A stretch of 42,024 nucleotides of DNA, taken from positions 1-42,024 of the forward strand of contig NZ_JAPNLH010000024.1 of the NCBI RefSeq assembly GCF_026627425.1. Reading direction: 5' to 3'. Numbering within the stretch: the first letter of the stretch is position 1; every line of letters begins with the position of its first letter. A model generated the notes under the pieces. That model was not told the origin of the DNA. It did not search any database and worked only from the letters and a program-made list of their open reading frames with translations. This stretch comes from Arthrobacter endolithicus (lineage in GTDB: Bacteria; Actinomycetota; Actinomycetes; Actinomycetales; Micrococcaceae). Below, in pieces: positions 24,101 to 32,921 of the stretch. The position numbers and the translations under genes were made by a program.

Positions 24101-25000
24101 ATGGAAACCCGGCGTTTACAGTACTTCCTTGCGGTGGCAGAAGAACTTCACTTCGGACGCGCCGCATTGTTCCTGCACGTCTCACAACCGGCATTGAGTC
24201 AGCAGATCAACATTTTGGAACGGGAGCTGGGCGCGCGTCTGCTGAATCGCACCACGCGGGAGGTCTCGCTCACGCGTCTGGGGGTTGCTGTCGCGCAGCA
24301 GGCAAAGGTCTTCGCCGCCTCCGAAACGGACGTGAGAGAGAGGATTGCGGACCTGGTTTCCGGCCGACAGGGGTACTTACGCGTCGGCTTTGTTCCTTCG
24401 GCCGCTTACGACTTGTTGCCCCGGATCGTTGCCCCGTTCAGCCGCGAACATCCGGACGTCAGGCTCAGTTTGCAGGAAATGCCGTCGCAGCAGCAGATCG
24501 AACTGGTTCTCAACGGTCAAATGGATCTGGGGTTGGTCCGCGATGTTTCGCACGCGCGCGGAACTTCACTTATCCCGCTCGTGCGGGAAAAATTAATCCT
24601 TGCCTGTCCGGACCGTCACCCGTTGGCCGCGTCCGAAAAGGTCAGCCTCAGTGCCCTGCAGAGCGAGCGGTTTATCGTCCTACCAAAAAATGTTGCGCCC
24701 GCTATGTCGCGGACAATTTCCGCGCTCTGCCACCGTGCGGGCATTGATCTCAGCGATGCTATGGAAGTACTGGCCTTCCCCACGACCTTGGGCCTGGTTG
24801 CCAGCGGGATGGGTGTGGCTATTGTTCCAGCCTCGGTCCGGGCCACCGTACTTCCGGGGCTTGTCTACCGGGAACTGACGGAGGACAACGCGACCTCGCA
24901 ATTTTCAGCAGTCCTCCGGGAAGGTGGAGCTGATCAGTTGACGCAGCACTTCCTGAACATCGCGGGCCGTGCCATCGCGGGCCGTGCCCTCGCGGGCTAA
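24101..25000 (+). CDS. LysR-family transcriptional regulator
   Basis: A 299-residue LysR protein: METRRLQYFLAVAEELHFGR opening, HTH helix VSQPALSQQINILERELG (about residues 28-45), sensor domain from about 90 (GYLRVGFVPSAAYDLLPRI). It is divergent from the VOC-MFS pair, its probable target. The last residues, IAGRAIAGRALAG, are encoded by a 15-bp tandem repeat and extend past the usual domain end, so the C-terminus may vary between strains. Confidence 0.92.
   Translation: METRRLQYFLAVAEELHFGRAALFLHVSQPALSQQINILERELGARLLNRTTREVSLTRLGVAVAQQAKVFAASETDVRERIADLVSGRQGYLRVGFVPSAAYDLLPRIVAPFSREHPDVRLSLQEMPSQQQIELVLNGQMDLGLVRDVSHARGTSLIPLVREKLILACPDRHPLAASEKVSLSALQSERFIVLPKNVAPAMSRTISALCHRAGIDLSDAMEVLAFPTTLGLVASGMGVAIVPASVRATVLPGLVYRELTEDNATSQFSAVLREGGADQLTQHFLNIAGRAIAGRALAG
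24959..24997 (+). repeat. 15-bp tandem repeat at the LysR C-terminus
   Basis: The unit ATCGCGGGCCGTGCC occurs twice in full (24959-24973, 24974-24988) and is followed by a partial third copy with one change. It is in frame and encodes repeats of Ile/Leu-Ala-Gly-Arg-Ala just before the stop. Confidence 0.85.
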
Positions 25001-25071
25001 AACCGGTGCCCGGCCGCATGCCTTGGGGGACACCGTCCCGGCAATTCATGACGGCCTGTACCCGCAGTTCA

Positions 25072-26040
25072 TCAGGGCGCGCCAGGGCGAATGCCGGGAT
25101 CGGTCACGGCGGCTCGCTTTGTCGGCTCAATGGTCCCGTGGTGGCGAGCGTGCTTAACCGACGAGGATTCCCTGACCGCTGACCTGATTTTCGACACGAG
25201 CATGGGGTTGGAGGCTTCTGTCGAGTAGATCAAGCTGACCGTCGAGGTGGCGTTGGTGTCCTCAATGTCCAGATAGACCAGGCCCGGGATGGCAAATGCA
25301 CGCATCGACTCCGGCACCACCGCAATGCCCAAGTGGGCGGAGACCAGGCCCAGAATGGTGGGAAACTGGACGGCTTCCTGGGCGATGTCGAAGTCCACGC
25401 CTACGGCATGAAGCAAAGCCGAAATGTGGTCAAAGAGCGACGAAATGCGGCTTCGAGGGAAAGCGATGAAGGCCTCACCTTTCAGATCCTTAAGGGCCAC
25501 AGATGACCGGGTGGCTAAGCGATGGTCGGAGGCTACGGCAACCACCAGGGGTTCATGCATGAGGACCGTTGCACTGATGCCAGCCACCGTCTTCATCTCC
25601 CGCGCAATGCCCGCGTCAAGACTGCCGGCGGCAATGAGCTCCAATTGCATATCCGTGGTCTCCTCGCGCAGCTGCAGATCAATTCCAGGCCACCAGGCGC
25701 GCATGTCCCGGACCAGTCCGGGCACCAGATAGATGGCTGCCGAAGAAACAAACCCCAGTCTCAGCCGGCCGAGTTCGCCGTCCCTGGCATGGGTCAGCGC
25801 CGCCGTCATAACGGCGTATTGAGCCAGAACCTTGCGTGCGTGTTCCAAAAGCACCTCACCCTCGGCGGTCAGCTCCACATTGCGCGAATTACGCACGAAC
25901 AAAGCCACCTTGCATTCCTCCTCCAGCTTGCGGATCTGCTGGCTCAACGGCGGCTGTGCCATGTGGAGGCGCTGGGCTGCCCGGTTGAAATGGAGCTCTT
26001 CGGCGACTGCAACAAAGAGTTCTAGGCGTCTGAGGTTCAT
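25072..26040 (-). CDS. LysR-family transcriptional regulator
   Basis: A 322-residue LysR protein: MNLRRLELFVAVAEELHFNR, HTH helix MAQPPLSQQIRKLEEECK, sensor domain from about 90 (GRLRLGFVSSAAIYLVPGL). The start at 26040 matches the family N-terminus; the upstream in-frame extension to 26088 has no family character. It is divergent from the aldehyde-dehydrogenase operon at 26159 and is the likely activator of that long set. It converges with the neighbouring LysR gene (stops 71 bp apart) and is distantly similar to it. Confidence 0.92.
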   Translation of the reverse strand: MNLRRLELFVAVAEELHFNRAAQRLHMAQPPLSQQIRKLEEECKVALFVRNSRNVELTAEGEVLLEHARKVLAQYAVMTAALTHARDGELGRLRLGFVSSAAIYLVPGLVRDMRAWWPGIDLQLREETTDMQLELIAAGSLDAGIAREMKTVAGISATVLMHEPLVVAVASDHRLATRSSVALKDLKGEAFIAFPRSRISSLFDHISALLHAVGVDFDIAQEAVQFPTILGLVSAHLGIAVVPESMRAFAIPGLVYLDIEDTNATSTVSLIYSTEASNPMLVSKIRSAVRESSSVKHARHHGTIEPTKRAAVTDPGIRPGAP

Positions 26041-26050
26041 GCAATCAAGA

Positions 26051-26109
26051 CTAGACGGGTATTGAAGCGCGTCAAATAGATATTTCATTTAGCACGGCGA
26101 TGCGTCTAG
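26051..26109. promoter_or_regulatory. Control region of the long catabolic operon
   Basis: The 118-bp gap between LysR and the aldehyde dehydrogenase holds a dyad CTAGACG (26051-26057) / CGTCTAG (26103-26109) and, inside it, the near-palindrome TTGAAGCGCGTCAA (26062-26075). Separated dyads of this kind are usual for LysR activators. No clear -35/-10 pair stands out. Confidence 0.45.
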
Positions 26110-26158
26110 CGTTGTCCGTGAGAGAAGTCACAGATTGGAACGGAACAAAGGATTGACA

Positions 26159-27619
26159 ATGCCCGTAATGACCAAGACTGCCAGCAGCTTCATCAACGGT
26201 ACCTGGGTTGAGGGATCCGGTGCTTTCGTGTCCCGGTACAACCCGGCAGTGCCGGAGGAGGTTGTGACCAGCTACCATCAGGCCGGCTCCGCGGATCTGG
26301 TGCAGGCGATCCAGGCCGCCGCGGCCGCATCCACGTCCTGGGACGGGCTGGGCATACTGGCCCGCGGCCGGGTCTTGGCCGCCGCCGCGGCAGCCATCCG
26401 GGACCGGGCCGAGGAAATCGCCGCCGTCATGACCGCCGAACACGGCAAGACGATCGCGGAGTCCCGGATGGAGGTCGACGCATCGGCGGATACCTTTGAC
26501 TACCATGCGGCCTCCGCCCGCAATCCCGTGGGTACCGAATTCCCCTCCAGCCATCCGGAGGAGCGGATCCTGACAGTGCGGCGGCCGCTGGGCGTGGTCG
26601 GGGTGATCACCCCGTGGAACTTCCCCCTGCAGATTCCGGCCTGGAAGATCGCTCCGGCGCTTCTGCACGGCAACACGGTGGTGTGGAAGTCGGCGAGTAA
26701 TACGCCAGGTGTCTCCGTTCTGCTGATGGAGGCGCTGGCCGCCGCCGGCATCCCCGCCGGCGTTGTCAACCTGATTTTGGGCCCGGGCCAGCTCGGCTCC
26801 GAACTAGTATCCGATCCCTTGGTGGGAGGGGTGACATTCACCGGATCCGTTCCGGTCGGCCACCACATCCGCGGGATCGTCTGCGGACGGGGAGCGAAAC
26901 TGCAGCTTGAACTTGGGGGCCACAATGCCACACTGGTGCTTCCGGATGCGGATGCTGAGCTGGCTGCCACCAGCGTTGTCGCGGCCGCCATGGGTTCCAC
27001 CGGTCAGAAGTGCACCGCCACGCGGCGCGTGATCCTGGTCGGCGGCGGGCACGAGGACTTCCTGGCAAGGGTCAAGGACAAGGTGTCGAAGTTGGTCTTG
27101 GGACCGGGCACGGATGCCTCCGTCCAGATCGGCCCAGTCGTCTCGCCGTCGGCCCGTGAGGAAATCGACGCAGCCATCGAGCAGGCGCTGGCGGAAGGCG
27201 GGGAAATCCTGGCGCAGGCGGTCCTGCCGGAAGGAGAAGGCAGCTACGTCGCCCCGACCGTGCTGACCGGACCGCGCTCCATGACCATCTGCCAGGAGGA
27301 AGTCTTCGGCCCTGTCACTACCGTGCTGCACGCAGACACCCTGGAGGAGGCCATCGAATTGGCCAACAATACGGCGTTCGGCCTCACCGCCGCAGTCTTC
27401 AGCAGCGATGAGCGCGCCATCCGCCGCTGCGTGTCCGCGCTGCAGGCAGGCCTGGTCAAGGTCAACGCCCCGACCACCGGCTCCGAACTGCACGCACCAT
27501 TCGGGGGTATGAAGGATTCCACCTTCGCCGGACCGCGGGAGCAGAACAGCACCGCCGCCGCCACATTCTTCACCCACGAAAAGACCGCCTACCTGCGACT
27601 GGCACCCAAGAAGGCATGA
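26159..27619 (+). CDS. NAD(P)-dependent aldehyde dehydrogenase
   Basis: A 486-residue ALDH-superfamily enzyme oxidising an aldehyde to its acid. Catalytic Glu is at about 251 (LQLELGGHNA) and nucleophile Cys at about 285 (STGQKCTATRR); the NAD site segment ITPWNFPLQIPAWKIAPAL is intact. It resembles ketoglutarate-semialdehyde-type dehydrogenases more than SSADH. The ATG at 26159 has AAAGGA upstream. It is first in a run of overlapping genes, its stop overlapping the next start (ATGA), and is divergent from a LysR gene. The substrate is probably a product of the downstream enzymes. Confidence 0.9.
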   Translation: MPVMTKTASSFINGTWVEGSGAFVSRYNPAVPEEVVTSYHQAGSADLVQAIQAAAAASTSWDGLGILARGRVLAAAAAAIRDRAEEIAAVMTAEHGKTIAESRMEVDASADTFDYHAASARNPVGTEFPSSHPEERILTVRRPLGVVGVITPWNFPLQIPAWKIAPALLHGNTVVWKSASNTPGVSVLLMEALAAAGIPAGVVNLILGPGQLGSELVSDPLVGGVTFTGSVPVGHHIRGIVCGRGAKLQLELGGHNATLVLPDADAELAATSVVAAAMGSTGQKCTATRRVILVGGGHEDFLARVKDKVSKLVLGPGTDASVQIGPVVSPSAREEIDAAIEQALAEGGEILAQAVLPEGEGSYVAPTVLTGPRSMTICQEEVFGPVTTVLHADTLEEAIELANNTAFGLTAAVFSSDERAIRRCVSALQAGLVKVNAPTTGSELHAPFGGMKDSTFAGPREQNSTAAATFFTHEKTAYLRLAPKKA

Positions 27620-29337
27620 CCATGAACCTCACTGAAGAAAAAACCAGGTGTGAGCTGCGCGCCCCAGGGGCTGTGCTCTGCGGCTCCGATATGAACGGTG
27701 CCTGGGGCACGCGCCACAGTTTTGCCCGCACCATGCTCCGCCGTGCGGCCTCCCACCAATGGCGCGTGACCAAGTCACGTCTGGAGCTGGACGAGCTGGG
27801 TCGGGGGACAGCCGTCTACACCATCGACACCGAGGGCTTCAGCCTGAAGTTCATCGCTTTCTGCCAGGCCCTGGAAGAAAGCGAACGCACCGACAGAGTG
27901 ATTGCGAAAGCCTGGGACGTCACGGCCGCCCTCATCGAAGGCGAACTGAGCCCGGAACGTGAAGCGGATCTGCGGCGCAATGTCACGGTCCAGGAACAAG
28001 GCCGCACCGACCCGGAAACGATCATTATGACCCGGGCCAACCGCAGCGCGCGCTTCTTCGACTATGTGAGCGATTGCCTCGCGGCGGGGACACAGCCCGA
28101 CGTGGCGAAGATCGGTCCCAGCCCCTACCTGATCCGCAGTACCGCTTTCTATGGCAACGGCAAGTTTGGCCTCAAGGAGCTGGCCACCCTGCCCGCCGCC
28201 CACCCCTTGTCCGTCCCCTACCGTTCGCAGATGCTCGCCGCCTGGCTGCTGCGCGAGCTCAGCATGGATCTGGTGGAACACGTCGCCAAGGCCAAGGCGC
28301 GGGCTGCCGGCACCACTGCTGTTGCCCTGGACGCGGACTGGGGCAGGTACTTTGGCTTGGGCAACGCCACCGGCCTGGGGATGGTGCCTTTCCTGGTCAA
28401 CCACCCCGGCTACCTCGACGCCTGGTGCAAGCTCCGCGAGCTTCCCCTCGCAGCGGGACTCGCCGCCAGTTACGCACCGGAGGATCCTGACCTGGGCCGG
28501 GTTGCTGAACTACTTGAGAGGGCGGACCGGCATCTGGCGGAAAAGTCCGAGTTGAAGACGGTGCCGTTCCTTTCGACTGATTCGATCAGGCCCCAACTTT
28601 GCCAGCTGCTGCGCGAACTGCAGGCCTTCATGGCTTCCGGTGAGAAGGCCGCACCCGTGCTGGCACGCCTGCACGAACTGGCCGGTGGCCTTAGCCCGGA
28701 AGCCCGCGGACTCTTCGCCTCCATCGTCATTGAACTCCGGAACGATTTCGATCAGGAGGCTGACGCCCTCCTCACGGTGGCCGCCCCGCCGCCCTTTGAC
28801 CCGGCCATGACCGGGGGCGAATTGCGGGCACTACTGGATCAAAACTATGGCTGGACCCGCACCTACGACTTTGCCGCCCCGGAGCGCTCTACCTACTACT
28901 GGTACACGTCCGCGGACAGCGAAGAACCGAGGCGGGCGCAACGAACGCAGATGGCGCCCGGCACAGTGGAGCACTGTACGGACGTGGCACGCCGGATCAA
29001 CGCCCTGGCTGCCGATTTGGAACGCTTCCCCGCTGGAACCAGCGTGGCCGAATTCCTGCTGGCCCATCCGGACCACCGTTTTGCTGCCGAACGGATCCAG
29101 CAAACTAAGGATTACCACTACGGGGATCTGCAGGACAACCTCGTGGATGCACAATTCCTGCCGCTGAGCACCCAGCGCTTCCAGCTGGCGACGTACGGCA
29201 TGAACAACTTCAGCCCGCAGTCCACTGACTGGGTGCGGGTCACTTTGTTCAGCGGCGCCCCGCGGGTGGCGGAGGTCATGAACGGAACCGACGACGACGA
29301 CTGGCTATTTCCGCTGGCACCTGAAGGAGCGAAATAA
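27616..29337 (+). CDS. Conserved-looking protein of unknown function (573 aa)
   Basis: The start overlaps the aldehyde dehydrogenase stop (ATGA) and the stop overlaps the dipeptidase start (TAATG), so the protein is made with both. It is soluble: no signal peptide, no membrane segment. I see no nucleotide-binding loop, no zinc motif and no known catalytic signature. Features are an N-terminal region with SHQWRVTKSRLELDE, a helical Ala/Leu-rich middle (about 190-370), an aromatic segment RSTYYWYTSAD near 421-431, and a C-terminal region with DYHYGDLQDNLVDAQFLPLS. Codon use and GC match the neighbours. A role as a large subunit or scaffold of the pathway is possible. I do not recognise the family. 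Confidence 0.85.
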   Translation: MTMNLTEEKTRCELRAPGAVLCGSDMNGAWGTRHSFARTMLRRAASHQWRVTKSRLELDELGRGTAVYTIDTEGFSLKFIAFCQALEESERTDRVIAKAWDVTAALIEGELSPEREADLRRNVTVQEQGRTDPETIIMTRANRSARFFDYVSDCLAAGTQPDVAKIGPSPYLIRSTAFYGNGKFGLKELATLPAAHPLSVPYRSQMLAAWLLRELSMDLVEHVAKAKARAAGTTAVALDADWGRYFGLGNATGLGMVPFLVNHPGYLDAWCKLRELPLAAGLAASYAPEDPDLGRVAELLERADRHLAEKSELKTVPFLSTDSIRPQLCQLLRELQAFMASGEKAAPVLARLHELAGGLSPEARGLFASIVIELRNDFDQEADALLTVAAPPPFDPAMTGGELRALLDQNYGWTRTYDFAAPERSTYYWYTSADSEEPRRAQRTQMAPGTVEHCTDVARRINALAADLERFPAGTSVAEFLLAHPDHRFAAERIQQTKDYHYGDLQDNLVDAQFLPLSTQRFQLATYGMNNFSPQSTDWVRVTLFSGAPRVAEVMNGTDDDDWLFPLAPEGAK

Positions 29338-30329
29338 TGAGCGTTCACCAGCAGGCGACGGTCGTGGACGGATTGCAGATCAGTAACTGGAGCCGGCCGG
29401 TCCTGGAGGAATTGCGCACCGGCGGCGTCAGCGCAGTCAACGCCACCTGCGCCGTCTGGGAAAATGCGGCTGAAACGATGCGCTCCATCGCCCAATGGCT
29501 GGAGCTGGCCAACCGCAACGACGACCTCGTCTTCCTGGCCAGCAGCGGCGCTGACATCCAAACGGCAAAGGAGCACAACAAGATTGCCGTCTTCCTGGGC
29601 TTCCAGAACGGCAGCCCCTTCGAGGACGACTACCGCTACGTGGAACTCTTCCACCGTCTGGGTGTCCGCATAGCCCAGCTGACGTACAACAACCAGAACC
29701 TGCTCGGAGGCGGCTGCTTCGAGACCGAGGACTCCGGGCTCACCCGCTACGGACGTGTGGTGGTGACCGAGATGAACCGGGTAGGAATGCTGATCGACCT
29801 GTCCCATGTCGGGTACCGCACCAGCCGCGACGCAATCGAAGCTTCCACGGTTCCCGTCGCCATCACCCATTCAAACCCTTTGTGGTTCTTTAATACACCT
29901 CGCAACAAGCCCCACGACGTGATCCAACCGCTCGTGGACCGCGGGGGAGTCATCGGGTGCTGCCTTTACCCGACAGTCAGCGGTGGCGAACACGTCACCA
30001 TCGAGAGCTTCGCCGGCATGGTCGCACGCATGGTGGACGAGTATGGGCCCTCCCATGTAGGTCTGGGCAGCGACTGCACCCGCGGCTGGGACCAGGAATT
30101 TGTCGGCTGGCTTCGCAACGGCCGCTGGCAGCCGACCGCACCGGAAAACTCACCCCAGTGGCCCGCCTGGCCCAACTGGTTTACCGGACCCGAAGACTTC
30201 CCCCGGCTCACCGAGGGACTGATGGCCGCCGGACTCACCGACGACACCATCGCCGCGGTCCTGGGCGGCAACTTCAGCCGCCTGTTCGCCGAAGTCATGG
30301 ACAACACCAAGGAGAAGGCCCATGTCTGA
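29337..30329 (+). CDS. Membrane-dipeptidase-family protein with altered metal site
   Basis: A 330-residue TIM-barrel protein of the renal dipeptidase family (COG2355). Usual enzymes bind two zincs through HxD, a bridging Glu and two later His. Here the second half is kept (LIDLSHVG, ITHSNP, GLGSDC), but the N-terminal HxD is replaced by VVDGLQISNW and the bridging Glu by Gln in GFQNGS. From memory, a subgroup with these same changes occurs beside amine and betaine catabolic genes in pseudomonads and rhizobia. It may therefore hydrolyse something other than dipeptides or use one metal. AGGAG precedes the ATG; it overlaps both neighbours. Confidence 0.88.
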   Translation: MSVHQQATVVDGLQISNWSRPVLEELRTGGVSAVNATCAVWENAAETMRSIAQWLELANRNDDLVFLASSGADIQTAKEHNKIAVFLGFQNGSPFEDDYRYVELFHRLGVRIAQLTYNNQNLLGGGCFETEDSGLTRYGRVVVTEMNRVGMLIDLSHVGYRTSRDAIEASTVPVAITHSNPLWFFNTPRNKPHDVIQPLVDRGGVIGCCLYPTVSGGEHVTIESFAGMVARMVDEYGPSHVGLGSDCTRGWDQEFVGWLRNGRWQPTAPENSPQWPAWPNWFTGPEDFPRLTEGLMAAGLTDDTIAAVLGGNFSRLFAEVMDNTKEKAHV

Positions 30330-31059
30330 GACCAGAGTATCTGAGGCCACAGTGTCAGCCAGCACAGACAGTGCCCACGGTAACGCCGACTGTTCCGTCC
30401 AGCCCCGCGAGATCGTAGAATCGGCCTTCCGCGCCCTGTGCGCCGCGGGTGCGGACCCAGCCGAGGCCCAGGAGGGCGGACTGGCCGTGCTGCGGGCCGA
30501 AGTCGACGCAAAGCAAGGGCTCGCTTTGCTGGAGCAACTACTTGCCGCTGACTGGGCACAGCCCGTGCGGGCCGCCGCCACCAGGTCCACTGCCTGGGCC
30601 GGTGTCACCGTCCACGAACTCGACTGCCCTGACCAACCGGCGTTGCGTTCGGCGATGCAGCTGATCGACCTTGCCGCCAGCGGCGCTGCCGAAGAAGTCC
30701 GGGTCAGCCGCACCACGGTGTCCGGGATCCCGCGCTCACTGTGGAATGACCTGCTGCTGCGGCGCAGCGCCAACCTGCAGCGCAGCATTGTTGTGGCCAT
30801 CTCCACCAAGGCCGGCACGGAATACCTCTCCGTCCACCATGACTCCGTCATCTCGGCAAGTGAGCCGCCCAGCTCGGCCATGGCAGCATCGCTGCTGCCG
30901 CAGTCAGAGGAGGAGAATACCGCCGTCATTGTCCTTCCCGGCACCACCGCGCCGGACCGCCAGGACGCCAACATTTGTCAAAATCCCCTGAAAGTAAGTG
31001 AACAAGAATGGCACCGCATGTATCAGCTCTCCCGGAACTACCTGATGGCGGACCAGTGA
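30322..31059 (+). CDS. DUF3726-like protein of unknown function
   Basis: A 245-residue protein whose start lies eight bases inside the dipeptidase gene. Residues about 29-70 (EIVESAFRALCAAGADPAEA region) and the end VSEQEWHRMYQLSRNYLMAD resemble the first and last parts of DUF3726 proteins, which have a helical start of the form NEIEALxxKAARGAG and end near a conserved W-x-L/M-x-x-L/Y motif. That is a recollection-based match and the middle is diverged. No membrane or catalytic motif is visible. The coupling with dipeptidase and RidA suggests a shared pathway. Confidence 0.7.
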   Translation: MSETRVSEATVSASTDSAHGNADCSVQPREIVESAFRALCAAGADPAEAQEGGLAVLRAEVDAKQGLALLEQLLAADWAQPVRAAATRSTAWAGVTVHELDCPDQPALRSAMQLIDLAASGAAEEVRVSRTTVSGIPRSLWNDLLLRRSANLQRSIVVAISTKAGTEYLSVHHDSVISASEPPSSAMAASLLPQSEEENTAVIVLPGTTAPDRQDANICQNPLKVSEQEWHRMYQLSRNYLMADQ

Positions 31060-31436
31060 CCAGCATCGAGCGCACCGAGTTCTCCGACGGCAAACCCCGG
31101 CCATACTCGGCCTCGGCCGCCGTCAACGGCATCGTCTTTCTCTGCGGGCAGGTTCCGACCCGTGCCGACGGTTCGACCCCGGCCGACATCGCCGGCCAAG
31201 TGGTTCAAGCGTTCGACAACTTGGAAAACGCCCTGTTGGGTGCACGTTCGGACTTGTCCAGCCTCCTCAAACTCACCGTCTTCCTCGCGGACCTGGACGA
31301 GTTCGAGGACTACAACGCCGCCTACCTTACCCGGCTCAGCGGCCATCCTCTCCCTCCCCGTACCACGGTGCAGGTTGCCCGTTTCCGGGGCGAGAAACGC
31401 ATCGAAATCGATGCCGTCGCAGCCACAACAGCCTGA
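31056..31436 (+). CDS. RidA-family (YjgF/YER057c/UK114) protein
   Basis: A 126-residue RidA-type protein; members hydrolyse reactive enamine/imine intermediates of amino-acid breakdown to ketones. Family segments are present: YSASAAVNGIVFLCGQVP, NLENALLGARSDLSSLLKLTVFL and the end PPRTTVQVARF with the conserved Arg that binds the carboxylate. The start is the GTG at 31056 overlapping the preceding stop; the earlier in-frame ATG lies well inside the upstream gene. Its presence suggests the pathway passes through an imine, that is, a nitrogen-containing substrate. Confidence 0.9.
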   Translation: MTSIERTEFSDGKPRPYSASAAVNGIVFLCGQVPTRADGSTPADIAGQVVQAFDNLENALLGARSDLSSLLKLTVFLADLDEFEDYNAAYLTRLSGHPLPPRTTVQVARFRGEKRIEIDAVAATTA

Positions 31437-31502
31437 CCCACCCCGGTCACGGATCTGTTGGGTAACCACCGCCGCTTTCCCTAAGCCCAGATCGGAACCA
31501 CC

Positions 31503-32870
31503 ATGCTCTCCCACGCACCAGTTCCAGCACCTACCTCGCAACTAACCATCGATTCAGCACCGCTGAATTCGTTCCACAAGCGCCTGACATTGTTCAGCTC
31601 GGGCGGCCCGTTCCTGGACGGTTACATTCTGGCCATCATCGGCATCGCGCTGGTCCAGATCATTCCTCAATGGCAGATGAACGAGTGGTGGAACGGGCTC
31701 ATTGGCGCTTCCGCACTGGTCGGCGTGTTCATTGGCGGACTGGTATTCGGTAACATCACGGATAAAATCGGCCGCAAGCTTATGTACACAATCGACCTTG
31801 TCGCGATCATCGTGTTCTCGATTGCGCAGTTCTGGGTCAATGAGCCCTGGCAGCTGTTCACGCTGCGCCTGCTCATCGGCATTGCCGTCGGGGCCGACTA
31901 TCCGATCGCCACCGCGCTGGTCGCCGAATTTGTTCCATCAAATTGGCGGGCACGGCTCCTGGGAGGCCTCAACGCCATGTGGTTTGTCGGGGCCACCGTG
32001 GCAGCCTTCGTTGGCTACTGGCTGCTGTCGCTGCCAGACGGCTGGCGGTGGATGCTCCTGTCCTCGGCGGTACCGGCAGTCTTGATCCTCATTGCCCGGG
32101 CAACGATCCCGGAATCCCCCCACTGGCTGGTCGGTAAGGGCCGGCACGACGAAGCCCTGGCCATCTTGAAGAAAACCATCGGTGAAGAAGCAACCCTGGA
32201 CGGGATCACGGCCCACGACCCCAACGCCGTCAAGCTCAGCACGGGCAAAGCGTTCAAGATGGTGCTGACCGGCGGCTACCTGAACCGCGTCATCTTCATC
32301 TCTATCTTCTGGACCTGCACCATCGTGACGCTGTTCTCGATCTACGCTTTTGGGCCCCAGATCCTGGCCCTGTTCCACCTCGAGTCCGGCGACGCAGCCA
32401 ACATCGGCTACGGGCTGATCAACCTGTTCTTCCTCGTAGGCAACATTGTCGCCCTGCTCGTCGTTGACAAGCTCGGCCGCCGCCCCGTCCTGATCTGGGG
32501 CTTCATCCTCTCCGGCGTCGGCCTGCTGTTCCTCGCACTCTTCCCCGCCGCCCCGCTTGGCCTGATCGCCCTCGCCTTCGCCTTCTACGCCATCTTCAAC
32601 GGCGGCCCCTCAATCCTGGAATGGATCTATCCAAACGAGCTCTTCCCGACCAAGGTGCGGGCCACCGCCGTCGGCCTGTGCACCGGAACCAGCCGCATCG
32701 GCGCCGCCATCGGGACCTTCGCCACACCCTTGTCACTGACCCACTTGGGGCTCTCCGGCACCATGTGGATCGCCGCGGGAATTGCCCTGGTAGGAGCCGG
32801 CGCCAGTTACTTCATGGCACCGGAAACCAAGGGTAAAAACCTCGAAGACGCAGCCTCACTCCACGCCTGA
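31503..32870 (+). CDS. MFS transporter, sugar-porter-like
   Basis: A 455-residue carrier with about 12 membrane segments. It has the loop GNITDKIGRKLMYTID (segments 2-3), a second loop VVDKLGRRPVLIWG (8-9), and PESPHWL and PETKG blocks near segments 6 and 12, all marks of the sugar-porter/aromatic-acid branch. An acidic residue in FLDGYILAIIG (segment 1) is typical of organic-acid importers. It sits in the middle of the catabolic run, 66 bp after ridA, and most likely imports the substrate. Confidence 0.9.
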   Translation: MLSHAPVPAPTSQLTIDSAPLNSFHKRLTLFSSGGPFLDGYILAIIGIALVQIIPQWQMNEWWNGLIGASALVGVFIGGLVFGNITDKIGRKLMYTIDLVAIIVFSIAQFWVNEPWQLFTLRLLIGIAVGADYPIATALVAEFVPSNWRARLLGGLNAMWFVGATVAAFVGYWLLSLPDGWRWMLLSSAVPAVLILIARATIPESPHWLVGKGRHDEALAILKKTIGEEATLDGITAHDPNAVKLSTGKAFKMVLTGGYLNRVIFISIFWTCTIVTLFSIYAFGPQILALFHLESGDAANIGYGLINLFFLVGNIVALLVVDKLGRRPVLIWGFILSGVGLLFLALFPAAPLGLIALAFAFYAIFNGGPSILEWIYPNELFPTKVRATAVGLCTGTSRIGAAIGTFATPLSLTHLGLSGTMWIAAGIALVGAGASYFMAPETKGKNLEDAASLHA

Positions 32871-32921
32871 GAATGCCGGAATGCACCGCGACACCCGACA
32901 ATTCATAGACAAGGAAACACC

